The notes under the pieces were generated by a model. It saw only the letters and a list, made by a program, of their open reading frames with translations. It had not been told where the DNA came from and did not search any database. From assembly GCF_012927115.1 (NCBI RefSeq), contig NZ_JABBFY010000002.1, forward strand, positions 124,001 to 188,000: 64,000 nt of DNA, written 5' to 3'. The stretch's first letter is position 1. Each line of letters starts with the position of its first letter. Positions 1 to 7,109 of this stretch are shown here, piece by piece. This stretch comes from Sphingomonas sp. G-3-2-10. Its GTDB lineage: Bacteria; Pseudomonadota; Alphaproteobacteria; Sphingomonadales; Sphingomonadaceae. The position numbers and the translations under genes are program-made.

Positions 1-738
1 GCCGAACGAGCAGTTCAGCCCGATCGTGATCGGCTTCGCATGGCGCACCGCGTGCCAGAAAGCCTCGACCGTGTGGCCCGAAAGGTTGCGCCCGGAGAGA
101 TCGGTCAGCGTCATCGACATCATGATCGGCAAATCGCGGCCCAAGGCTTCGCCCGCTTCGATCGCCGCCTTGATCCCGGCCTTGGCGTTCAGCGTGTCGA
201 ACACCGTCTCGATCAGGATGAAATCCGCCCCGCCCTCGACCAGCGCATCGATCTGCTCGCGATACACGTCCTTGAGGTAATCGAAATCGATCTCGCGATA
301 GCCCGGATCGTTGACGTCGGGGGACAGCGACAGCGTCTTGTTGGTCGGTCCGATCGCCCCGGCGACGAAGCGCGGACGCCCGTCCTTCGCTTCATATTCG
401 TCGGCGAGGCGGCGCGCGATTTGCGCCGACGCGACGTTGATTTCCTTCACCAGATGCTCGGCGCCATAGTCCGCCTGGCTGATCAGGTTGGCCGAGAAGG
501 TGTTGGTCGAAACGATATCCGATCCCGCCTCGAGATATTCGCGCGTGATCGTCTCCGGCACTTCGGGCTTGGTGATCGCGAGGATGTCGTTGTTGCCCTT
601 CTGGTCGTGGCTCAGGCCCAGCGCGCCGGCATAGTCGGCCTCGGCCAGCTTCCAGTTCTGGATCTCGGTCCCGAACGCGCCGTCGGTCATCAGGATGCGC
701 TTGGCGGCTTCGGCCAGCAGTCGTTCGCGTGGGGTCAT
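1..738 (-). CDS. metH: Methionine synthase, homocysteine-binding N-terminal domain (partial, runs off window)
   Basis: Transfers a methyl group to homocysteine to make methionine in the cytoplasm. The 246 visible codons start at an ATG at 738 (MTPRERLLAEAAKR) and stay open to the window edge. The translation has the family landmarks MTDGAFGTEI near residue 17, a GSDIVSTNTF segment near 73, GAIGPTNK near 128 and GLNCSFG at the edge. The last of these contains the first zinc-binding cysteine of the homocysteine S-methyltransferase fold. The gene lies downstream of metF and the ArsR-methyltransferase gene on the same strand, so it completes a methyl-cycle cluster. In several alphaproteobacteria metH is split into a homocysteine part and a cobalamin part. 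The window is too short to tell whether that is so here. Confidence 0.9.
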   Translation of the reverse strand, partial: MTPRERLLAEAAKRILMTDGAFGTEIQNWKLAEADYAGALGLSHDQKGNNDILAITKPEVPETITREYLEAGSDIVSTNTFSANLISQADYGAEHLVKEINVASAQIARRLADEYEAKDGRPRFVAGAIGPTNKTLSLSPDVNDPGYREIDFDYLKDVYREQIDALVEGGADFILIETVFDTLNAKAGIKAAIEAGEALGRDLPIMMSMTLTDLSGRNLSGHTVEAFWHAVRHAKPITIGLNCSFG

Positions 739-757
739 TCTTCTTCACCTTCTAATG

Positions 758-859
758 CCCCTCCCCTTCAGGGGAGGGGTCGGGGTGGGGCAGTCTTCAC
801 GAGCGGCGGTCTCTGCGAGAAATCCCCCACCTCCAACTCCTCCCCTGAAGGGGAGGGGC
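758..859. repeat. Intergenic CTCCCC-type inverted repeat between metF and metH
   Basis: The gap holds two self-complementary blocks, at 758-779 and about 838-859, each able to form a C-rich/G-rich hairpin. They are arranged as mirror copies, so the whole 102 bp can also fold as one long stem. Related C-rich hairpins occur in gaps near 13.0, 45.5, 47.8, 48.2 and 63.0 kb. The element could act as a REP-like element or as a transcript-stabilising structure inside the operon. No ORF or promoter is evident in it. Confidence 0.7.
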
Positions 860-867
860 TTATCTGG

Positions 868-1785
868 TTACGCCGCCACCGGCTCCAACACCTTCGGCCG
901 AACCCCCAGCAAATGGCAGATCGCGTAGCTCAGCTCGGCTCGGTTCAGCGTGTAGAAGTGGAACGCCCGCTCGCCGCCCGCATAGAGTTTGCGGCACAGT
1001 TCGGCCGCGACCGTCGCCGCGACCAACTGGCGCGCCGCCGGATGGTCGTCGAGACCCTCGAACAGCTTGCCCATCCATTTCGGTACGTCGGTGCCGCACA
1101 TCGCCGACATCTTGGTGACCGCGGCAAAGCTCATCACCGGCATGATGCCCGGCACGATCTCGGCGGTGATCCCGGCCTTCGCGGCATCGTCGCGGAAGCG
1201 GAAGAAGGTCTCGGGCTCGAAGAAGAACTGGGTGATCGCGCGGTTCGCGCCGGCGTCGATCTTGGCCTTCAGATTGTCGAGATCGGCGGCCGCGTGCGGC
1301 GAATCCGGATGGCATTCGGGATAGGCCGCGACCGAAATCTCGAACGGATGGAGCTTGCGCAGGCCAGCGACCAGATCGGCGGCGTTCTCATAGCCGCCCG
1401 GATGCGTGCTGTACTTCTCGCCCGCGCGAGGCGGATCGCCGCGCAGCGCGACGATGTGGCGCACCCCGGCTTCCCAATATTCGTTGGCGACCTGATCGAT
1501 CTCTTCCCGGGTCGCTTCGACGCAGGTGAGGTGCGCGGCCGCCGGGATCGAAGTCTCGCGCGCGATCCGCGCCACCGTGTTGTGCGTGCGCTCACGCGTC
1601 GTGCCGCCCGCGCCATAGGTCACGCTGACGAAGCGCGGCCCCAGCGGCGACAGGGTCTGGATCGACTCCCACAGAGTCTCTTCCATCTTCTCGGTCTTGG
1701 GCGGGAAGAATTCGAACGACACGTCGATATCGCCCGCCACGTCCGCGAACAGCGGCGCTGCGTACGGGTCCACCTTGTTACTCAT
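868..1785 (-). CDS. metF: Methylenetetrahydrofolate reductase
   Basis: Reduces 5,10-methylene-THF to 5-methyl-THF, the methyl donor for methionine synthase. The 305-residue length is normal for the FAD-dependent bacterial enzyme. The N-terminal FEFFPPKTEKMEETLW segment (from about residue 24) is the MetF signature carrying the catalytic Glu. HIVALRGDPP (near 112) and ITQFFFEPETFFRF (near 180) are further conserved blocks. The ATG at 1785 (MSNKVDPYAAP) is preferred because it overlaps the stop of the upstream regulator gene in an ATGA junction, which implies translational coupling. The reading frame stays open upstream of this codon, so a longer start is formally possible. Confidence 0.95.
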   Translation of the reverse strand: MSNKVDPYAAPLFADVAGDIDVSFEFFPPKTEKMEETLWESIQTLSPLGPRFVSVTYGAGGTTRERTHNTVARIARETSIPAAAHLTCVEATREEIDQVANEYWEAGVRHIVALRGDPPRAGEKYSTHPGGYENAADLVAGLRKLHPFEISVAAYPECHPDSPHAAADLDNLKAKIDAGANRAITQFFFEPETFFRFRDDAAKAGITAEIVPGIMPVMSFAAVTKMSAMCGTDVPKWMGKLFEGLDDHPAARQLVAATVAAELCRKLYAGGERAFHFYTLNRAELSYAICHLLGVRPKVLEPVAA

Positions 1786-2729
1786 GCCGCCTTCACTTTC
1801 CCCGTCTCCTGACCGGTCTTGCGACCCAGCCACAATTTCACCGTCAATTCCCCGCCCTCGAGCGTCTCGATCAGCACCGGGGCCAGCCCCTGCGCTTCGA
1901 ACCAGCCAAGTATCTGTTCGTCAGAAAAACCGAGGCGCGCATGGGCGTCCTTCGACCGCAATTCCTCGCGTTCGTGCGGTGCGAAATCGGCGATCAGCAG
2001 CCGCCCGCCCGGCCCCAGCACACGCGCCGCTTCGGCAATTGCTGCACCGGGTTGCTGCGCGAAATGGAGCACGTGATGCAGGATCGCCGTGTCTGCGCCG
2101 CCATCGGGCAGCGGCAGCGCATAGAGGTCCGCCTGACGCAGTTCGGCATTGGCGACGTCGACCAGCTTGGCCCGCGCCAGGCGCAGCATTTCCGACGAGC
2201 GATCGATCCCCAGCGCCTGCTCCGCGCGCGGCGCGAACAGTTCGAGCATCCGTCCGGTGCCCGTGCCGATATCGATCAGGCTGCCTAGCGAGCCCTCTCC
2301 CAGCACGCGGCCCATCGCGGCCTCGACTTCGCTTTCCGCGACATGGAGCGACCGGATCGCGTCCCAGTCTCCGGCATGATCCTCGAACCATTCGTTCGCT
2401 GCGCTTGCCCGGTCGGCACGCACCGCCGCCAGCCGCGCTTCGTCGGCCACGGCCCAATGGTTCGGCTCGCGCCACGCGTCCAGCGCCGCAAATACCGGCT
2501 CGGTGCGCCCGCCTTCGCCCAGCGCCACGAACACCCAGCTGCCTTCCTTGCGCCGCTCGGCAAGGCCCGCGTCGCACAATATCTTCACATGGCGCGACAC
2601 GCGCGGCTGGCTCTGCCCCAGCACCTGCGCCAGTTCGCCGACCGACAGCTCCATCGCCCGCAGCAGCGCAAGGATGCGCAGCCGCGTCGAGTCCGCCAGC
2701 GCGCGGAAAATGCCGAGAGCCTGATTCAT
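1782..2729 (-). CDS. ArsR-family HTH regulator fused to a SAM-dependent methyltransferase domain
   Basis: This 315-residue protein has an N-terminal winged helix (about residues 1-85, recognition region SQPRVSRHVKILCDAG) typical of ArsR/SmtB repressors. A class I methyltransferase domain follows, with the SAM-binding motif LIDIGTGTGRML near 150 and an ILHHVLHF block. No metal-binding cysteine pair of the classical ArsR type is apparent. It is the first gene of the cluster with metF and metH. ArsR-type regulators of the SAM cycle (SahR-like) are known in proteobacteria, so I infer that it senses SAM or S-adenosylhomocysteine through its methyltransferase fold and controls this operon. Whether it has catalytic activity cannot be told from sequence. 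Confidence 0.85.
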   Translation of the reverse strand: MNQALGIFRALADSTRLRILALLRAMELSVGELAQVLGQSQPRVSRHVKILCDAGLAERRKEGSWVFVALGEGGRTEPVFAALDAWREPNHWAVADEARLAAVRADRASAANEWFEDHAGDWDAIRSLHVAESEVEAAMGRVLGEGSLGSLIDIGTGTGRMLELFAPRAEQALGIDRSSEMLRLARAKLVDVANAELRQADLYALPLPDGGADTAILHHVLHFAQQPGAAIAEAARVLGPGGRLLIADFAPHEREELRSKDAHARLGFSDEQILGWFEAQGLAPVLIETLEGGELTVKLWLGRKTGQETGKVKAA

Positions 2730-2740
2730 GGTGGGATATA

Positions 2741-2762
2741 GATATAAAGATATCTTTATATC
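2741..2762. promoter_or_regulatory. Perfect 22-bp palindrome, probable operator of the ArsR-type SAM-cycle regulator
   Basis: The 22 bp at 2741-2762 are exactly self-complementary (half-site GATATAAAGAT) and AT-rich in otherwise GC-rich DNA. The palindrome ends 11 bp upstream of the regulator ATG at 2729. An extra partial half-site, GATAT, lies at 2735-2739. Its position over the likely promoter and leader of the metF operon fits autorepression. The divergent lipoprotein gene at 2833 could also be affected. Confidence 0.75.
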
Positions 2763-2832
2763 AGGTCAACGCAGTTGCCCGCCCCCGCGCGCCGGGGTAG
2801 CCAGCAGGCCACAGTTCCGTCCGGAGAATATC

Positions 2833-3072
2833 ATGCGCAAGGCCCTCCTCGTCCCCGTCCTCGCTCTCACTGCCTTCGGCCTTGCCGGTTGCGGCAAGAA
2901 GGCGCCGAACGAAGCGCTCGAAGCGAATGAGCTGATCGGCGGCGACAGCAACACGATGGGCGAAGCCGTGGACGATGTGAATTCCGCCTTCGCCAACGCC
3001 GAGATCAGCTACGACAACACCACCATCCCCGCCGGCAACACGACCGTCGAGGAAGGCAGCGGCGACGAATAA
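2833..3072 (+). CDS. Small lipoprotein of unknown function (79 aa)
   Basis: The ATG at 2833 is preceded by GGAGA at 2823-2827. The product begins MRKALLVPVLALTAFGLAGC, a signal peptide ending in a LAGC lipobox, so the mature protein should be lipid-anchored at Cys20. The remaining 60 residues are acidic and low in complexity, with no recognised domain. A second, smaller lipoprotein gene follows 1 bp after the stop and then an aldo/keto reductase, so the three are probably co-transcribed. An upstream in-frame start would put the signal peptide inside the protein and is rejected. Confidence 0.7.
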   Translation: MRKALLVPVLALTAFGLAGCGKKAPNEALEANELIGGDSNTMGEAVDDVNSAFANAEISYDNTTIPAGNTTVEEGSGDE

Positions 3073-3073
3073 G

Positions 3074-3241
3074 ATGCGCGCGCTCGCCCTGATCGCAGCC
3101 CTCGCGCTGTCCGCCTGCCAGTCGGACAGCGATCCCGGTCCGGGCGAAGTGACGCGCGGCGAGGCCCGCCAGCTCGACGAGGCGGCTGCCGCGACCGACA
3201 TCAACGCGGTAGAACCCGCCAACGAGTCCGCAGCGCAATGA
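3074..3241 (+). CDS. Very small lipoprotein (55 aa)
   Basis: The ORF of 55 codons starts at the ATG at 3074 directly after the preceding lipoprotein gene and ends in an ATGA overlap with the aldo/keto reductase start at 3238. The product starts MRALALIAALALSACQSDSD, with a short signal peptide and an SAC lipobox that predict lipidation at Cys15. About 40 acidic, Ala-rich residues follow. The tight junctions on both sides and the clean lipobox argue that it is real although short. No function can be assigned. Confidence 0.65.
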   Translation: MRALALIAALALSACQSDSDPGPGEVTRGEARQLDEAAAATDINAVEPANESAAQ

Positions 3242-4188
3242 GCGATCTCCGCCCGCTGGGCACGTCCGGCCTTTCGATCCGTCCGCTGGTGCTGGGCGGC
3301 AACGTCTTCGGCTGGACCGCGGACAAGGCGACCAGCTTCCGCATCCTCGATCGCGTGGCCGAGATCGGCAATGTCCTGATCGACACCGCCGACGTCTATT
3401 CGGCCTGGGTGCCGGGACATCAGGGCGGCGAGTCCGAGACGATCATCGGCGAATGGCTCAAGAGCAGCGGCAAGCGCGATCGCGTGCTGATCGCCACCAA
3501 GGTCGGAATGCTGCCGGGCGAAGGCGGCGAGAAGCTCGCCCCCGCCCGCATCGCCGCGGCGGCCGAAGCGTCGCTGGCGCGGCTCGGGGTGGAGCGGATC
3601 GATCTCTATTATGCCCATCAGGACGACGACGCGACGCCGCAGGCCGATGCCCTCGCTGCGTTCGGCAAGCTGATCGATGCCGGCAAGGTCCACTCGATCG
3701 GCGCGTCCAACTTCCACGCTGCCCGCCTCAAATCGGCGCTCGACATTGCGACGAAGGAAGGCCTGCCGCATTACCGCGCGCTTCAGAACGAATATAACCT
3801 CGTCAGCCGCCACAAATATGAAGGCGAGCTCGAGGACCTTTGCGTCACCCGCAACATCGCTGCCCTGCCCTTTTACGGCCTCGCCGCCGGCTATCTGACA
3901 GGCAAGTACCGCACCGCCGAAGACACCGCAAAGAGCGTGCGCGGCGGCCGGATGAGCGAGCTGATCGACGGCAAGGGGCCTGCGGTTCTCGCCGCGATGG
4001 ACACCGTCGCGGCGGAGACCGGCGCGTCGCTGGCCCAGATCGCGCTTGCCTGGCTGATGGCACAGCCCGGCGTCACCGCCCCGATCGCCAGCGCCTCCAA
4101 TAGCGAACAGCTCGAAGACCTGCTCCGCGCATGGGACCTGACGCTGACCCCGGATCAGCTCGACCGGCTCTGCGACGCGGGCCTTTAG
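3238..4188 (+). CDS. Aldo/keto reductase
   Basis: NADPH-dependent carbonyl reductase family, 316 residues, cytosolic. The catalytic tetrad is visible: Asp49 and Tyr54 in DTADVY, Lys88 in ATKVGM and His in DLYYAHQDD. GASNFH, near residue 160, and a C-terminal PIASASNSEQLEDLL cofactor-binding block support the YajO/AKR11-like branch. The start overlaps the stop of the small lipoprotein gene (ATGA), and the 3' end overlaps the convergent GFA gene by 4 bp. The substrate is unknown. Confidence 0.9.
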   Translation: MSDLRPLGTSGLSIRPLVLGGNVFGWTADKATSFRILDRVAEIGNVLIDTADVYSAWVPGHQGGESETIIGEWLKSSGKRDRVLIATKVGMLPGEGGEKLAPARIAAAAEASLARLGVERIDLYYAHQDDDATPQADALAAFGKLIDAGKVHSIGASNFHAARLKSALDIATKEGLPHYRALQNEYNLVSRHKYEGELEDLCVTRNIAALPFYGLAAGYLTGKYRTAEDTAKSVRGGRMSELIDGKGPAVLAAMDTVAAETGASLAQIALAWLMAQPGVTAPIASASNSEQLEDLLRAWDLTLTPDQLDRLCDAGL

Positions 4189-4589
4189 AGAATCGCTTTC
4201 TCCTTCGGCTCGGTCCACCAGCTATTGTTGCGCCCGTCGCCATAGTTGACCGGCGCGGCGGCCAGTTCCTCATGGCTCGCATCGTCGAGCGACATGACCT
4301 GCACCGATACGAACGCGCCGCCGATCTCGGGCACATTGCCTTCGCTGAACGGCGCGCAGCCGCAATTGCCGCAGAAGCGGTGCGAACCCTGCATCGTGCC
4401 GAAGCGATATTCGCGCAGCACCTCCTCGCCCGAAAGCAGACGGAACTGATCGGGCTTGAGCAGCGCACCCCAGTTGCGCCGCTTGGTACAGATCGAGCAG
4501 TTGCACTTGCCCGTGCCGGCCGCGAGATCGATGTCGGCTTCGAATTTCACTGCGCCGCAATGGCAGCTGCCCTGATAGGTCTTCATCAT
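4185..4589 (-). CDS. GFA family protein (CENP-V/GFA zinc fold)
   Basis: A 134-residue protein of the glutathione-dependent formaldehyde-activating (GFA) fold. Zinc-binding cysteines are visible as CHCG (about residue 9), CNCSIC (about 30) and CGNCGC (about 73). The start at 4589 (MMKTYQGSCHCG) follows GGAG on the minus strand; the next Met codon is an equally possible start. The gene is divergent from a WYL-type regulator, with a long inverted repeat between them, so it may be that regulator's target. Many GFA-fold proteins do not act on formaldehyde, so the substrate is open. Confidence 0.85.
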   Translation of the reverse strand: MMKTYQGSCHCGAVKFEADIDLAAGTGKCNCSICTKRRNWGALLKPDQFRLLSGEEVLREYRFGTMQGSHRFCGNCGCAPFSEGNVPEIGGAFVSVQVMSLDDASHEELAAAPVNYGDGRNNSWWTEPKEKAIL

Positions 4590-4624
4590 CTCGCATCTCC
4601 TCGTTTGCACTGACGAGGCTGGAC

Positions 4625-4670
4625 CTACTGCCATGCTGCTGCCAGCATGGTGTCAGCAGCATGGCAGTAG
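4625..4670. promoter_or_regulatory. Inverted repeat with 17-bp perfect arms between GFA and WYL-regulator genes
   Basis: Left arm CTACTGCCATGCTGCTG (4625-4641) and right arm CAGCAGCATGGCAGTAG (4654-4670) are exact reverse complements separated by 12 bp. GGACC on the left and GGGTCC on the right extend the symmetry with one extra base. The element fills most of the divergent intergenic region and ends 10 bp before the regulator ATG. It is a strong candidate for the operator of the adjacent WYL regulator. Confidence 0.75.
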
Positions 4671-4680
4671 GGTCCGCAAA

Positions 4681-5376
4681 ATGAGAAAAGCCGACCGCCT
4701 GTTCCAGATCGTCCAGATCCTGCGACGCACCGCGCGTCCGATCACCGCCGATGCGATCGCCGAGGAGCTCGAGACCTCCAAACGATCGGTCTATCGCGAC
4801 ATCGCGGCGCTGATCGGCCAGCGCGTGCCGATCCGGGGCGAGGCCGGTATAGGCTATGTCCTCGAAGGCGGGTTCGACCTGCCGCCGCTCATGCTTACCG
4901 CCGACGAGATCGACGCCGTGGCGCTCGGCGCGCATTGGGTCGCGGGCCATGCCGATCCCGCGCTCGCCCGCGCCGCCCGTGACGTACTCGCCAAGATCGA
5001 GAATGTGCTGCCCGAGGAATTGCGCCCCTTCATCGCCGATCCCACCGCCCGCACCGCACCGGCATGGGACCGGTACGAAGACGGCCTCGACGCCGCACAG
5101 CTTCGTGCGCAAATCCGCGCCGCCAGGAAGCTGCGCATCGGCTATGCCGACGAAAGCAGCGCGGTCACCGAGCGCACCGTCTGGCCGCTGATGATCGGCT
5201 ATCTCGACGCGCGTCGCATCCTGATCGGCTGGTGCGAGTTGCGCGGCGACTATCGCAGCTTCCGGCTAGACCGCATCCGCGAAGCGGAATTTCTCGACGA
5301 TCCGATCCCCGGCCGCCCGGCGCAGATGCGCGCCGAATGGCTGAGGCGCGTCCGCCGCGAGGCGAGCGCTACATAG
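4681..5376 (+). CDS. YafY/DeoR-like HTH regulator with WYL domain
   Basis: This 231-residue protein has an N-terminal HTH (MRKADRLFQIVQILRR, with ELETSKRSVYRDI as the recognition region). A C-terminal WYL-type ligand-binding region follows from about residue 135 (KLRIGYADES, then TVWPLMIGYLDARRILIGWC). Such regulators bind small molecules or nucleic-acid ligands through the WYL fold. The ATG at 4681 is chosen because it gives the family's usual N terminus; the frame is open further upstream but would read through the inverted repeat. No clear Shine-Dalgarno precedes it, so the message may be nearly leaderless. The 3' end overlaps the convergent VOC gene by 8 bp. Confidence 0.85.
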   Translation: MRKADRLFQIVQILRRTARPITADAIAEELETSKRSVYRDIAALIGQRVPIRGEAGIGYVLEGGFDLPPLMLTADEIDAVALGAHWVAGHADPALARAARDVLAKIENVLPEELRPFIADPTARTAPAWDRYEDGLDAAQLRAQIRAARKLRIGYADESSAVTERTVWPLMIGYLDARRILIGWCELRGDYRSFRLDRIREAEFLDDPIPGRPAQMRAEWLRRVRREASAT

Positions 5377-5803
5377 CGAAGGTCACCACGACGCTCTCCG
5401 CCGATTGCTCGGCCTCGCCATGATAGACCGCTTCGATATTGTTGCCGTCGGGATCGATCAGGAACGCGCCGTAATAGCCGGGATGATAGGCGCGTTCGCC
5501 CGGCGCGCCATTGTCCTTGCCGCCCGCCGCCAGCCCGGCCTTGTGGAACGCCTCCACCATCGCCCGGTCCTTCGCCTGAAACGCGATATGGTGCCGTCCG
5601 GTCAGCTTGCCCGCTGCGGCCTCGCTGTCCGCGGTCGAGATGAACAGCTCGTCGACCCAGAAATAATCCTCGCCCTCGCCGCTCAGAGGCAGGCCGAGCA
5701 CTTCGAACAGCGCGGTGTAGAATTTTCGGCTGGCGGACAGGTCGGCCACGACCAGCTGGATATGGTCGATCAGCCTGCCGCGATGCAGTTGCATGGTTTC
5801 CAT
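5369..5803 (-). CDS. VOC family (glyoxalase/dioxygenase superfamily) protein
   Basis: A 144-residue single VOC module pair. It has an N-terminal LIDHIQLVVADLSASRKFYT motif (His as a potential metal ligand), HHIAFQAKD in the middle, and a C-terminal FLIDPDGNNIEAVYHG with the final Glu ligand. The start at 5803 is preceded by GGAGAG on the minus strand. It is a metal-dependent lyase, isomerase or dioxygenase of unknown substrate, or a resistance protein. The gene converges on and overlaps the WYL-regulator gene. Confidence 0.85.
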   Translation of the reverse strand: METMQLHRGRLIDHIQLVVADLSASRKFYTALFEVLGLPLSGEGEDYFWVDELFISTADSEAAAGKLTGRHHIAFQAKDRAMVEAFHKAGLAAGGKDNGAPGERAYHPGYYGAFLIDPDGNNIEAVYHGEAEQSAESVVVTFAM

Positions 5804-5901
5804 TGCGCTCTCCGAAACTCGCGAAAAAATCCGCTCCCGATGCGAACCCGCGCCGCCTCCGCCCGGTTCCCGATCGCACGCCGAGCCTGTAGGGACAGGG
5901 C

Positions 5902-6291
5902 ATGGAAACCAGCCCCGACCTCGCCATCCGCCTGCGCCGCGCCGCGTTCAATCGCGCGCTGGCCGAAGCCGATCTCGCCGCGATCCGCCCGATCCTCGCC
6001 GCCAATTCGGTGATCGTCACCGGCACCGACAGCGCGATCCGCACCGATCGCAAGGCGCAGCTCGACATCTGGAAGAAGAATTTCGCCTCGCCCGACCGGG
6101 TGATCTACACCCGCACGCCCGACACGATCGTCATCTCCCCGGTCGAGCCGATCGCGATGGAGCACGGGGCCTGGCAGGGCGTGTTCGCGGCATCCGGGGA
6201 AGAACTCGCCTCGGGCGCCTACACCGCCAAGTGGCGGCGGATCGATGGCGACTGGGTGATCGAGGCGGAAATCTATCTGACGCTGGCATGA
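5902..6291 (+). CDS. NTF2-like (DUF4440-type) protein
   Basis: A 129-residue protein with the layout of SnoaL/DUF4440-like NTF2 folds. It has an N-terminal helix (RRAAFNRALAEADLAAIRPI), a central strand region, and the C-terminal GAYTAKWRRIDGDWVIEAEIY typical of the family's last strands. AGGGACAGGG lies just upstream of the ATG at 5902. The stop overlaps the start of the following DUF1905-like gene (ATGA), so the two are probably translated together. Function unknown. Confidence 0.75.
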   Translation: METSPDLAIRLRRAAFNRALAEADLAAIRPILAANSVIVTGTDSAIRTDRKAQLDIWKKNFASPDRVIYTRTPDTIVISPVEPIAMEHGAWQGVFAASGEELASGAYTAKWRRIDGDWVIEAEIYLTLA

Positions 6292-6605
6292 TGCCGTCGG
6301 GCGAGATCCTCGCGGATGTCCGCTTCACGGCCGAAGCCTTCGAATGGCGCGGCCCTGCCCCATTCGTCTTCGTCGCGGTGCCCGAAGAGCATACCGGCGA
6401 AGTCCGCTACGCCGCCCGGCTTGCCAGCTATGGCTGGGGCGTGGTCCCGGTATCCGCGGAGATCGGCGGCATCTCGTTCCGTACTTCGCTGTTCCCCCGC
6501 GACGGCGCCTATCTGCTTCCGCTCAAGGTGGCGGTGCGCAAGGCAACCGGAATCGTGCTGGGCGATCTGGTGACGGTCCGCATGCGGATCGCCAACGCCT
6601 ATTAG
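6288..6605 (+). CDS. DUF1905 domain protein
   Basis: A 105-residue protein matching the DUF1905 layout. FEWRGPAPFVFVAVPEE near the N terminus is followed by YGWGVVPVSAEIGGISFRTSLF and a C-terminal KATGIVLGDLVTVRM. These small beta-barrel proteins are often found alone or fused to YdeI-like domains, and their role is unknown. The start overlaps the preceding stop; a second Met codon lies one codon later. The end overlaps the convergent gene by 4 bp. Confidence 0.75.
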   Translation: MMPSGEILADVRFTAEAFEWRGPAPFVFVAVPEEHTGEVRYAARLASYGWGVVPVSAEIGGISFRTSLFPRDGAYLLPLKVAVRKATGIVLGDLVTVRMRIANAY

Positions 6606-7078
6606 CAGGCCTTGACCTGCGCCAGCGCCGCGGCGCGGTCGTCCATTGGAAAATTCACCACGAACGGATCGACGCCGGGATACTCGCTCAGCCGCAACTC
6701 GAATGACTCGTGCCGCGCCGTCTCGTCGCGCCACTTGAATTCCATTTCCCACATTCCGGTCTTGGTCCGGGTCAAGGTGATCGCGCCGATGTCGCGCCCA
6801 TCGGCGATGAACCTGGCCGGAAAGCTCGCAACGCCGCCTTCGGGCCAACCCTCAGGCGAGAACGCCACCCTCTCGGTAACCACACCGTTCGCGCGCAGCT
6901 TGAGATAGCCGAAGGAATGCCCCTCGGTCATATTGGCCACCACACAGCCTTCGTCGCCCATATCGTGCTTGAGCCAGTCCTGGGAAAGCCCCGGCGCAGA
7001 GTTCCAATTCTGGGCAGCCGCCGGTGTCACGGTGGCGAGGAACACGGCGAGTGTAGCTACTGCGAATTTGGTCATCAT
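6602..7078 (-). CDS. Secreted hypothetical protein (158 aa)
   Basis: The product begins MMTKFAVATLAVFLATVTPA with an AAAQ cleavage site, so it should be exported by Sec to the periplasm. The mature part has two widely spaced cysteines (one near residue 45, one C-terminal) and several beta-strand-like segments such as FGYLKLRANGVVTERVAFS. I do not recognise a domain. Two adjacent Met codons (7078 and 7075) are possible starts, and no strong ribosome binding site distinguishes them. The gene lies between the DUF1905 gene (convergent, overlapping) and the ScfR-type regulator. Confidence 0.65.
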   Translation of the reverse strand: MMTKFAVATLAVFLATVTPAAAQNWNSAPGLSQDWLKHDMGDEGCVVANMTEGHSFGYLKLRANGVVTERVAFSPEGWPEGGVASFPARFIADGRDIGAITLTRTKTGMWEMEFKWRDETARHESFELRLSEYPGVDPFVVNFPMDDRAAALAQVKAC

Positions 7079-7109
7079 GCCCGATGGGTGATGCCCGACG
7101 CGCGCTCCG

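Noticed and set aside
739..867. Possible SAM riboswitch between metF and metH
   Set aside because: The gap is filled by mirror C-rich hairpins with no SAM-riboswitch core, and a palindrome with an adjacent ArsR-type regulator explains control better.
40..1812. Long plus-strand ORF across metH and metF
   Set aside because: It is a shadow of the minus-strand genes, with Arg/Gly-rich translation and no family motif. High GC content keeps such frames open throughout the window.
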